From: Spirochaetaceae bacterium
GTDB taxonomy: Bacteria > Spirochaetota > Spirochaetia > Treponematales > Breznakiellaceae
Reading direction: 5' to 3'
Length of the DNA: 12,820 bases
Assembly (NCBI GenBank): GCA_031275595.1
Contig: JAISOO010000154.1
Coordinates: 1-12,820 of the forward strand
This document shows, one piece after another, positions 6,192 through 12,202 of the stretch (positions are counted from its first letter, which is position 1; each line of letters starts with the position of its first letter). The notes beneath the pieces were generated by a model. The model ran no database searches. It had not been told where the DNA came from and worked only from the letters and a program-made list of their open reading frames with translations. The translations under genes were made by a program, and so were the position numbers.

Positions 6192-6836
6192 ATGAATATC
6201 AGTACCAGCGGTATCCCCAAAGGGGGGCTTCCCGAAGGATTTGTTTATATCGACGATTTGATCGAGGATTGTATCATCGATCAAAAGTATTGGGGTACGG
6301 ATAATTTCGTGGGCTGCCGGATAGACGGGTATGAGCGCCCCCTGGTGGTCATGACCATCGAAGCCGCCCGGGGCGCGGTAAAAGCCGCGGACATTCTACG
6401 GGAACAGGGGTTTATCGTTAAATTTTTCGACGCCTACCGTCCCCAGCGGGCGGTGAATCACTTTATGCGCTGGGGCGCGGATCCTCAGGATATACGCCGA
6501 AAACCCATACACTACCCTTATGTCGATAAAGTCCGGGTCTTTGAACTGGGATATGTGGCGGAAAAATCCGCCCATACCCGGGGTACCGCGGTGGATCTCA
6601 CCCTGGTTGATAAACAGACCTATCAGGAACTAGACATGGGAACGATCTTTGATTTTATGGATCCCCGTTCCCACGCGGTAACCCAGGGGCTCAGCCCCCA
6701 CCAGGAACAGAACCGCGCTATGCTGCGGGAAGCCATGGAACGGTCCGGTTTTATGCAATATCCCTACGAATGGTGGCATTATAACCTCGTCCGGGAGCCC
6801 TATCCCGATACCTATTTTGATTTTCCCATCCGCTAA
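6192..6836 (+). CDS. vanX: D-alanyl-D-alanine dipeptidase, VanX/DdpX type (peptidase M15D)
   Basis: A 214-aa zinc dipeptidase without a signal peptide, so cytoplasmic; it splits D-Ala-D-Ala into two D-Ala. Similarity to VanX runs end to end (VanX is 202 aa). Zinc ligands are His128 and Asp135 in KSAHTRGTAVDLTL and His196 in YEWWHY, with catalytic base Glu193 and transition-state Arg83 in FDAYRPQRAVN. The C-terminus EPYPDTYFDFPIR also matches. I chose the ATG at 6192 because CAGGGGG lies 7 bases before it; the ATG at 6171 falls inside a hairpin stem and has no ribosome binding site. No vanH or vanA ligase is nearby, so a catabolic role like E. coli DdpX is more likely than glycopeptide resistance. 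The product D-Ala is the natural substrate for the transaminase at 3870-4715. Confidence 0.95.
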   Translation: MNISTSGIPKGGLPEGFVYIDDLIEDCIIDQKYWGTDNFVGCRIDGYERPLVVMTIEAARGAVKAADILREQGFIVKFFDAYRPQRAVNHFMRWGADPQDIRRKPIHYPYVDKVRVFELGYVAEKSAHTRGTAVDLTLVDKQTYQELDMGTIFDFMDPRSHAVTQGLSPHQEQNRAMLREAMERSGFMQYPYEWWHYNLVREPYPDTYFDFPIR

Positions 6837-6947
6837 AGGGGGATCTCCGCTCAACACGGTTTTTTCGGACTCCGGGAAAGAGGTCAGGAATGAGCCTCCG
6901 TCCAAGCGGATTCCGGGGACTGATGAAGACCAATAATCTTGTATTGC

Positions 6948-6969
6948 CCGGCCCTTGCCGGAGGCTTTT
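6948..6969 (+). terminator. Weak intrinsic terminator candidate after the dipeptidase
   Basis: CCGGC (6948-6952) and GCCGG (6957-6961) form a 5-bp GC stem with loop CCTT, followed by AGGCTTTT. It is short, and the T-run starts late, but it is the only terminator-like structure before the next promoter. Confidence 0.35.
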
Positions 6970-6986
6970 GGAATACCCCTTTTTAT

Positions 6987-7022
6987 TTGACAGCGGTAAT
7001 TTTTGCTTTTATAATAAAGTAA
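6987..7022 (+). promoter_or_regulatory. Perfect consensus sigma-70 promoter for the symporter leader
   Basis: TTGACA (6987-6992), exactly 17 bp, then TATAAT (7010-7015). Both hexamers match the consensus fully. Transcription should start near 7022, about 385 nt before the symporter ATG, directly at the 5' arm of the first of a series of hairpins. Confidence 0.8.
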
Positions 7023-7383
7023 GAAAATCTCTGAAACTTCAGTTTTCAGAAGTTTTCTTACCTTACGGAGAAAGTCGCTTTATCCCAGAGGCTTTTCCAA
7101 AACTCCCGTTTTTGGGAAAGCGACCCTAGATTTATATGAAAAAGCGGGCCGCGGACCGCTTTTTCGGAAGCGTTTTTCCAAACCAACCGGGCTTTGGGAA
7201 ATGCTCCGTAATTTTTCATATTGCAATGAAGGGAGCTTGTTCCAAAAACTAAAGTTTTGGAACAGTCCCAAGGGGCGATTTTTTGTCGGGGAACCTCCGG
7301 AAATCCAACCGGGGTTTCCATGGGGCGGAATGGCGATATTTTTAGCGGAAGTTGCCCGGAAACTGCGGTTTCCGAACAACTCC
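7019..7383 (+). repeat. Array of imperfect inverted repeats forming the symporter leader
   Basis: Consecutive hairpins: A 7019-7061 (GTAAGAAAA/TTTTCTTAC outer stem, CTGAAAC/GTTTTCAG inner stem); B 7074-7124 (GTCGCTTT/AAAGCGAC outer, TTCCAAAAC/GTTTTTGGGAA inner); C 7138-7165 (terminator-like); D 7165-7208 (CGGAAGC..TTTCCAAA / TTTGGGAAA..GCTCCG); E 7231-7268 (TGTTCCAAAA/TTTTGGAACA); G 7347-7383 (GGA-GTTG-CGGAAAC / GTTTCCG-CAAC-TCC, loop TGCG). Several arms resemble each other (variants of GTTYCAAAAC), which suggests a repeat family. Translations through this stretch look like by-products, not proteins. Confidence 0.7.
7138..7165 (+). terminator. Terminator-like hairpin inside the symporter leader
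   Basis: GAAAAAGCGG (7138-7147) pairs perfectly with CCGCTTTTTC (7156-7165): a GC core with an A-tract before it and a T-tract after it, the form of a bidirectional intrinsic terminator. It would end transcripts from the consensus promoter at roughly 140 nt, leaving a short structured RNA or acting as an attenuator for the symporter gene. Confidence 0.55.
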
Positions 7384-7405
7384 AGCATATTTATTGGAGG
7401 TAACT

Positions 7406-8692
7406 ATGGACGGAAAGAGCTCGGCAAAAAAATGGTATAGTTGGTACTTTGACTTCAACCTATTGTACCGGATTTTGATTGGACTGGTGTTGGGCATTAT
7501 CCTGGGGCTGGTATTTAAGGAAAAAATCCTGTGGATACAGCCCCTGGGGGACCTTTTCGTGCGGCTGCTCAAGATGATTATGATGCCCATCATTGTGTCT
7601 ACCCTGATTGTCGGCGCCTCGTCGGTCAGTCCGGCCAACCTTGGCAAGGTGGGTATCCGGGTCATCATTTTCTATCTGGTGACATCGGCGGTGGCCGTGA
7701 TCATCGGTCTGGTGATGGGGGCTCTGTTCCATCCCTCCGCGGAACTTGCCAATGTGGCGGATGCCGCGGCCAGGGATGTGACGGCGCCCAAGCTGGCGGA
7801 GATCCTGCTGGCCATTGTTCCCACCAGCATCATGCAGGCCATCGTCAACGAGACGGTACTGGCGGTGATCTTCGCGGCGCTGCTCATCGGTATTGCCATC
7901 TCCTACCTCCGCATCTCCGGGGACGAACGCAAGCAAAAGATCGCCTCAATTTTGTATAACTTCTTTGACGGTATCGCCGAGGTGATGATGTTGATCATCA
8001 AGGGCATTATGCAATACGCCCCCATCGGCGTCTTATCCCTCGTGGCGGTGGTTTTTGCCACTAACGGTCCCAAAGTGGTGGGCAGCCTGGGCATTGTAGC
8101 CGCGGCCTGTTTTGCCGGTTATGCGCTGCACGTAATCCTCGTATACGGCGGCTTGATAAAATTTTACGCCAAACTGCCCCTTAAACGATACTTCCAGGAT
8201 GCCAAGGACCCCTTCATCACGGCCTTTGTTACCCGCAGTTCCAACGGGACCCTGCCGGTAACCATGGAGGCGGCGGAGAATCTCGGGGTCCCCAAGGACA
8301 TCTATTCCTTCTCCCTCCCCCTGGGCGCCACGGTTAATATGGACGGCACGGCCATCTACCAGGGGGTCTGCGCCACCTTTATCGCCCTCTCGGTCTGGGG
8401 TCACGGTTTTTCCCTTTCTCAGATGGGCATCATCGTGGTTACCGCCACCCTGGCCAGTATCGGTACCGCCGGGGTCCCCGGCGCGGGGGCTATCATGCTG
8501 CTCCTCGTCCTCGACTCGGTGAACCTGCCCGTCACCGCGGGCAGCGTCGTCGCCGGCGCCTACGCGATGATCCTCGGTATCGACGCCCTGCTTGACATGG
8601 GCCGTACCGCCCTGAATGTTACCGGCGACCTGGCCTGTACCACCATCGTCGCGAGAAAAATGAAGGAGATGGATCTGAATAAATGGGATTGA
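7406..8692 (+). CDS. gltP: Glutamate/aspartate:cation symporter (DAACS/SDF family, GltPh type)
   Basis: A 428-aa membrane transporter; the C-terminal half is strikingly like archaeal GltPh. Motifs: TRSSNGTLPVT on hairpin loop 1 (276-286), NMDGTA in transmembrane helix 7 (311-316), ASIGTAGVPGAGAIM on hairpin loop 2 and DMGRTALNVTGD in helix 8 (397-408). Asp397 should bind the substrate amino group and Arg400 its side-chain carboxylate, which predicts an acidic amino acid (L-Glu, L-Asp or D-Asp) imported with sodium or protons. The start is set by GGAGG five bases before ATG 7406; the ORF upstream of this runs into leader hairpins. It is transcribed from its own consensus promoter far upstream. 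The next gene, an aminotransferase, is 287 bp downstream, so they may not be co-transcribed. Confidence 0.94.
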   Translation: MDGKSSAKKWYSWYFDFNLLYRILIGLVLGIILGLVFKEKILWIQPLGDLFVRLLKMIMMPIIVSTLIVGASSVSPANLGKVGIRVIIFYLVTSAVAVIIGLVMGALFHPSAELANVADAAARDVTAPKLAEILLAIVPTSIMQAIVNETVLAVIFAALLIGIAISYLRISGDERKQKIASILYNFFDGIAEVMMLIIKGIMQYAPIGVLSLVAVVFATNGPKVVGSLGIVAAACFAGYALHVILVYGGLIKFYAKLPLKRYFQDAKDPFITAFVTRSSNGTLPVTMEAAENLGVPKDIYSFSLPLGATVNMDGTAIYQGVCATFIALSVWGHGFSLSQMGIIVVTATLASIGTAGVPGAGAIMLLLVLDSVNLPVTAGSVVAGAYAMILGIDALLDMGRTALNVTGDLACTTIVARKMKEMDLNKWD

Positions 8693-8747
8693 CCCGCTGG
8701 TTTGCCGCGCCGGCGCAAAACCGGCCCTTCGCGGCGGTACACGGAGT

Positions 8748-8779
8748 CCCTTGCAAAACCCAGGGGGGTTTTGCAAGGG
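8748..8779 (+). terminator. Long perfect hairpin after the symporter gene
   Basis: A perfect 14-bp stem, CCCTTGCAAAACCC (8748-8761) with its complement (8766-8779), closes the tetraloop AGGG. Only CTTT follows, so there is no real T-run. It sits 55 bp after the symporter stop and could end or protect that transcript. A smaller stem, GCCGCG (8704-8709)/CGCGGC (8730-8735), precedes it. Confidence 0.5.
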
Positions 8780-8878
8780 CTTTGGAAGGAACGGGGGGTC
8801 CCGCATGAAGCCGGGCGTTCCCCTATGGAGAAAATTATCGCACTAATCGTTTTATTACAACGAATAAGCGGTTTTTGC

Positions 8879-8923
8879 CGGGGAAGTTCTGAAAACCCAC
8901 GGGAGGTTTCCGGAGCTTCCCCG
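8879..8923 (+). repeat. Imperfect palindrome upstream of the aminotransferase
   Basis: CGGGGAAG (8879-8886) pairs with CTTCCCCG (8916-8923), continued by an imperfect inner stem (TTCTGAAAACC against GGTTTCCGGAG). It resembles hairpin G before the symporter (7347-7383). Its left flank also matches 7276-7319 at about 73 percent (8869-8911). Confidence 0.55.
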
Positions 8924-8931
8924 CAATTTAA

Positions 8932-8964
8932 GGCTGCTTGACAAGCAAAATTTGTCTTGCAGCC
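8932..8964 (+). promoter_or_regulatory. Hairpin directly before the aminotransferase ribosome binding site
   Basis: GGCTGC (8932-8937) pairs with GCAGCC (8959-8964); after a 2x2 internal loop GACAA pairs with TTGTC, leaving a 7-nt loop. The ribosome binding site AGGAG (8967-8971) begins two bases later. A translational or stability role is possible but not shown. Confidence 0.4.
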
Positions 8965-8979
8965 CCAGGAGTAAAAAAT

Positions 8980-10284
8980 ATGGAACATGAATTAGCCCAG
9001 GAATTAAACAAGACGCTGGAGGGCACCACCCCCGGCACCCTGCTTTCCGCTATGGGAAGACGGCTTTATTTCCCGAAAGGGATAATCGCCCAGGGCGCCG
9101 AGGCAAAGCAGTTCAGCAGTTTAGCGGACGGCACCTTGGGTATCGCGGTCAAACAAAAAACGCCCCTTATGCTGTCGGCGTTGGGGAAGCAGCTGCCCGG
9201 AATGAGGGCCGGTGAAATTGTTTCCTATGCGCCCACGGCGGGGCTCCCGGTCCTGCGGGATATTTGGGCCGCTGAAATACGGCGAAAAAATCCTGCCCTG
9301 AAAAATTCCGCTTTTTCTTTGCCGGTGGTAACCACCGGATTAACGGCAGGGGTAAGCGTCCTGTGCGATCTGTTTTTAGATGAAGGCCAAACCCTTATGG
9401 CAGCAAATCCTTCCTGGGATAATTATGTACTGATGGCGGAGGCCCGGCGCGGCGCCCGCCTGCGGCCGGTGGATATGTTCAGCGAGACCGGCATAGATCT
9501 GCCCGCCCTCAGGGCCGCGTTATCCGGGGAAGCGCAAAAAACAGGTTTCCTCCGTATTATTTTAAATTTTCCCCATAATCCCACCGGATATTCCCCCACC
9601 GTGGGGGAAGCCAAAGAAATTTGTGCAATCATCCGGGATACCGCGGAAAAGGGCGCCAAGGTGCTGGTCATTTGCGATGACGCCTACTTTGGCCTGCGTT
9701 TTGAGGAGGATGTTGAGCCCCAGTCCCTGTTCGCCTATCTGGCGGATATCCATGAAAACGTACTGGCCGCGAAGGTCGACGGCGCCACCAAAGAAGATTT
9801 TGCCTGGGGGATGCGCTGCGGATTTGTTACCTTTGCGGGTAAAAACCTATCCGGCGCCCATTACGACGCCCTCATAAAAAAAACCATGGCGGTTATCCGT
9901 TCCACTATTTCCTGCTCGTCCACGGTGGTCCAAAATCTGCTGCAAAAAACGTACTCCTCCCCGGGAGACGGGCCGCAAAAAGAAAAGGACCGCTACCGCG
10001 ATATTATAGCAGCCCGCTACAGGAAGGTGCGGGCCTTGGTAGCGGCAAAAAAAAATCACCCCCTGCTGAAACCCATGCCTTTTAATTCCGGCTATTTCAT
10101 GAGTTTTAACTGTAAAAATATTGACGCGGAATCCTTACGGCAGAAATTACTGCACGGTTACGGAGTGGGAACCATCGCGATAGACGAAGGCACTTTACGG
10201 GTCGCTTTTTCCGCTCTTGATGACGAATGTATCAATGAGGTATACGCCGCTATTTACCGGGCGGCCGAAGAACTGGCGGGATGA
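8980..10284 (+). CDS. Class I/II PLP-dependent aminotransferase
   Basis: A 434-aa cytoplasmic fold-type I aminotransferase. Visible family features are SYAPTAGLPVLRDI (residues 83-96), the NFPHNPTGYSPT loop (196-207), PLP pyridine-ring aspartate in DDAYFGL (233-239), the Schiff-base lysine Lys271 in DGATKEDF and arginine Arg279 in WGMRCGF. Near the C-terminus, GTLRVAFSAL holds the expected substrate-carboxylate arginine. It probably moves amino groups between an amino acid and 2-oxoglutarate; aspartate and aromatic amino acids are the likeliest partners, but the motif set does not fix the substrate. The start is supported by AGGAG 8 bases before the ATG. It lies between an acidic amino acid importer and glutamate dehydrogenase, consistent with amino acid breakdown through glutamate. 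The spacers on both sides hold hairpins, and I see no convincing promoter of its own. Confidence 0.88.
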   Translation: MEHELAQELNKTLEGTTPGTLLSAMGRRLYFPKGIIAQGAEAKQFSSLADGTLGIAVKQKTPLMLSALGKQLPGMRAGEIVSYAPTAGLPVLRDIWAAEIRRKNPALKNSAFSLPVVTTGLTAGVSVLCDLFLDEGQTLMAANPSWDNYVLMAEARRGARLRPVDMFSETGIDLPALRAALSGEAQKTGFLRIILNFPHNPTGYSPTVGEAKEICAIIRDTAEKGAKVLVICDDAYFGLRFEEDVEPQSLFAYLADIHENVLAAKVDGATKEDFAWGMRCGFVTFAGKNLSGAHYDALIKKTMAVIRSTISCSSTVVQNLLQKTYSSPGDGPQKEKDRYRDIIAARYRKVRALVAAKKNHPLLKPMPFNSGYFMSFNCKNIDAESLRQKLLHGYGVGTIAIDEGTLRVAFSALDDECINEVYAAIYRAAEELAG

Positions 10285-10389
10285 TCAGCGGACAAATTTT
10301 CGCGGAGGCGGGGCCTCTCCCGAAACCGAAGCCGCGGGAAGCCCCGGGGTAAAAAAACAGCATGCACATCCCCAAAAACCGGCGGCTTT

Positions 10390-10414
10390 GGGAAAGGGGC
10401 CGCTCCCCTTTCCC
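10390..10414 (+). terminator. GC-rich hairpin after the aminotransferase gene
   Basis: GGGAAAGGGG (10390-10399) pairs perfectly with CCCCTTTCCC (10405-10414) around loop CCGCT. No T-run follows. A possible Rho-independent-like or processing hairpin about 105 bp after the stop codon. Confidence 0.4.
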
Positions 10415-10432
10415 GCTTAAATTGAAAGGTAC

Positions 10433-10475
10433 TGTTTCAAAACCACGGCCCTGCCGGACCGGCGGTTTTGAAACA
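10433..10475 (+). repeat. Inverted repeat in the glutamate dehydrogenase leader
   Basis: TGTTTCAAAACC (10433-10444) and GGTTTTGAAACA (10464-10475) form a perfect 12-bp stem with a 19-nt GC-rich loop. The arm is a variant of the GTTYCAAAAC arms seen before the symporter. The ribosome binding site AAGGAG (10492-10497) follows 16 bp later. Confidence 0.55.
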
Positions 10476-10503
10476 ACCTCACCTATATCTTAAGGAGAAA
10501 TAT

Positions 10504-11763
10504 ATGGCAAGGAATTACAATCCTTATGACAACATGCTCCAGGTTCTGGAAATGGCGGCTCAAAAACTTGGCTTAACCCGGAATGAATACGAAGCGATAA
10601 AATATCCCGAACGGGAATTAAAGGTTTCGATTCCGGTCAAAATGGATAACGGCGACATCAGGGTTTTTGAAGGGTACCGGGTACAGCATTCGAGCAGCCG
10701 GGGGCCCTGCAAGGGCGGTATCCGCTACCACGAGGAAGTGGATATCGACGAAGTAAAAGCCCTGGCGGCGTGGATGACCTTTAAATGCGCGGTGGTAAAT
10801 CTGCCCTATGGCGGCGCCAAAGGCGCGGTTAAGGTGGATCCCCAAAAGCTTTCCCGGGGAGAGCTGGAACGGCTGACCCGGCGTTTTACCACGTCGATCC
10901 TGCCGATCATCGGCCCGGAAAAGGATATCCCCGCGCCGGATGTGAATACCGACGCGGAGATCATGGGCTGGATCATGGATACCTATAGTATGCTGCACGG
11001 CTACGCCGTCCCCGGCGTGGTTACCGGTAAGTCCATCGATATCGGCGGCTCCCTGGGACGGGCGGAAGCGACGGGCCGGGGGGTGAGCATCGTAACCGGG
11101 GAACTCCTGAAACACTTCAAGGTGCCTGAAAAGGATACCCGGGTCGCGATACAGGGCATGGGGAACGTTGGCGGGGTTACGGCACGGCTGCTCTATGAAC
11201 AGGGCTATAGGATCGTCGGGGTCAGCGACGTATCCGGCGGCGTTTACCATGCCGGGGGGCTGGACATTCCCGGCATTCAGGCTTACCTGGCGGCCCACCA
11301 AAAAACGCTGGAAGGGTACGGCGCCCCGGGGGTCAAAAAAATCTCCAACCAGGAACTGCTCACCGCCGACTGCGATGTATTGATCCCCTGCGCCCTGCAA
11401 AATCAAATCACCGAGGCCGTCGCCGGTTCGGTAAAGGCCAAATACATCGTGGAGGGGGCCAACGGGCCTACCTCCGTGGAGGCGGACGCAATCCTCAACA
11501 AAAAAGGGGTCATCATCCTGCCGGACATCCTCTCCAACGCCGGGGGGGTCATCGTATCCTATTTTGAGTGGGTGCAGAACATCCAGGAACTCACCTGGGA
11601 AGAAACCCAGATCAACGACACCTTGCGGAAGATCCTGATCCGCAGTTTCGGCCAGGTCCTGGACATCGTACAGGAACACCAGGTAACCTTCCGCATCGCC
11701 GCCTATATGCTGGCTATTTCCAAGCTGGCCAAGGCAAAGAAGATCCGGGGGGTGTTCCCCTAA
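10504..11763 (+). CDS. gdhA: Glutamate dehydrogenase (Glu/Leu/Phe/Val dehydrogenase family, hexameric type)
   Basis: A 419-aa cytoplasmic enzyme of usual length that interconverts L-glutamate and 2-oxoglutarate plus ammonia. The N-terminal catalytic domain has GPCKGGIRYHEEV (67-79), substrate lysine Lys94 in WMTFKCA, catalytic Lys106 in PYGGAKGAV and DIPAPDVNTD. The Rossmann domain has GMGNVGG (218-224), with VSDVSGGV ending the second strand, where an aspartate favours NAD over NADP. EGANGPT and LSNAGGVIVSYFEW follow. The closest known style is RocG/GudB, the catabolic NAD-linked enzymes. The start is set by AAGGAG 6 bases before the ATG; the ORF extends 12 codons upstream without support. 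In context it can drain glutamate made by the 5-oxoproline route and by the aminotransferases, returning the 2-oxoglutarate that dat needs. Cofactor choice is inferred. Confidence 0.95.
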   Translation: MARNYNPYDNMLQVLEMAAQKLGLTRNEYEAIKYPERELKVSIPVKMDNGDIRVFEGYRVQHSSSRGPCKGGIRYHEEVDIDEVKALAAWMTFKCAVVNLPYGGAKGAVKVDPQKLSRGELERLTRRFTTSILPIIGPEKDIPAPDVNTDAEIMGWIMDTYSMLHGYAVPGVVTGKSIDIGGSLGRAEATGRGVSIVTGELLKHFKVPEKDTRVAIQGMGNVGGVTARLLYEQGYRIVGVSDVSGGVYHAGGLDIPGIQAYLAAHQKTLEGYGAPGVKKISNQELLTADCDVLIPCALQNQITEAVAGSVKAKYIVEGANGPTSVEADAILNKKGVIILPDILSNAGGVIVSYFEWVQNIQELTWEETQINDTLRKILIRSFGQVLDIVQEHQVTFRIAAYMLAISKLAKAKKIRGVFP

Positions 11764-11765
11764 GG

Positions 11766-11809
11766 TTTCGGCCGGGATTTTGCCTTTCAGGCGAAATCCC
11801 GGCCGGAAA
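11766..11809. terminator. Long hairpin directly after glutamate dehydrogenase
   Basis: GGCCGGGATTTTGCC (11770-11784) pairs with GGCGAAATCCCGGCC (11790-11804), with one G-U wobble, around loop TTTCA; a few more pairs (TTTC/GGAAA) extend it outwards. It begins 6 bp after the stop codon. No T-run follows, as with most hairpins in this window. It is a likely transcript end. Confidence 0.55.
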
Positions 11810-11856
11810 GGCAAAAAGCGGGCGCGGCTTCGCGGGGGAAGATGCCGAGAACGGGG

Positions 11857-11889
11857 GGGCGCTGCCCGGCGAGGGCCGGGACGGCGCCC
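11857..11889. terminator. GC-rich hairpin between the convergent units
   Basis: GGGCGC (11857-11862)/GCGCCC (11884-11889) and CCCGGC (11865-11870)/GCCGGG (11875-11880) nest around loop GAGG. It lies between the plus-strand dehydrogenase and the minus-strand small genes, just beyond the duplicated TPR tail, and may end transcription from either side. Confidence 0.35.
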
Positions 11890-11894
11890 GGTAC

Positions 11895-11923
11895 CGGTCT
11901 AATACCCCCGCGCCCTCCGCGCC
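11895..11923. repeat. Direct repeat, copy 1: detached duplicate of the TPR gene 3' end
   Basis: The first 20 bp (11895-11914) are identical to 12615-12634, and the next 9 differ at two positions. On the minus strand it reads ARRARGY followed by TAG, matching AREARGY and TAG at the end of the TPR gene. The copies are exactly 720 bp apart and bracket the two small minus-strand genes. Weaker similarity continues about 8 bp further into the coding side. Confidence 0.75.
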
Positions 11924-12004
11924 GCATCAGGATTGCTCCCGGCAGACTTCCCGGCTGCCATAACCGATGGGGCTGGGCCAGGTCAGGAAACGGACGGGGG
12001 AGGT

Positions 12005-12202
12005 TCATTGTCTGTTCCATTCCGGCTGTACATCTTCAATAATACCGGTTTCAAGTCCCCTGGCAAGGTTTACTCTAAAACCGCCGTATGAGAACAGACC
12101 GGAATCAGCAAACGCATAGATTTCAACAGATTTCCCCGCCTCAATTTCTCTTTTGATTTTGGCGTTATTATTAATGTTCGTGCTTTGTGTTACCCTTTTC
12201 AT
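12005..12202 (-). CDS. Hypothetical protein, 65 aa
   Basis: I do not recognise this small protein. It is soluble and has a basic, polar N-terminus (residues 1-25, rich in Asn and Lys) followed by a more hydrophobic part with EIYAFADSGLFSYGGFRVNL (28-47), which looks like two beta strands; there is no signal peptide or membrane segment. Its ATG overlaps the stop of the upstream DUF6979-like gene by four bases (ATGA), strong evidence that the two are translated together. Base composition is visibly lower in G+C than in the metabolic genes, which hints at separate origin. The pair sits between two copies of the TPR gene tail. No function is proposed. Confidence 0.6.
   Translation of the reverse strand: MKRVTQSTNINNNAKIKREIEAGKSVEIYAFADSGLFSYGGFRVNLARGLETGIIEDVQPEWNRQ

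Noticed and set aside
6192..6836. VanX as a sign of vancomycin resistance
   Set aside because: No vanH, vanA/vanB-type ligase or vanRS two-component genes are present; the neighbours point to D-amino acid catabolism.
6890..7129. Small open frames in the symporter leader (6890-7129 plus; 7058-7321 and 7080-7388 minus)
   Set aside because: They run through the consensus promoter and hairpins, have no ribosome binding sites, and reflect repeat sequence.
8938..8966. TTGACA at 8938-8943 as an aminotransferase promoter
   Set aside because: No -10 lies at a usable distance before the start codon (17 bp downstream is GC-rich and reaches the ribosome binding site); the hexamer is part of a hairpin arm.
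10618..11814. A 398-codon minus-strand frame opposite glutamate dehydrogenase (and a 257-codon one at 8033-8806 opposite the symporter)
   Set aside because: Both are antisense to strongly conserved enzymes or transporters and show no independent evidence.
11842..12042. A 66-codon plus-strand frame after the dehydrogenase
   Set aside because: Arg/Pro/Gly-rich, with no ribosome binding site; it overlaps a GC-rich hairpin, the TPR tail repeat and the end of the 65-aa gene.
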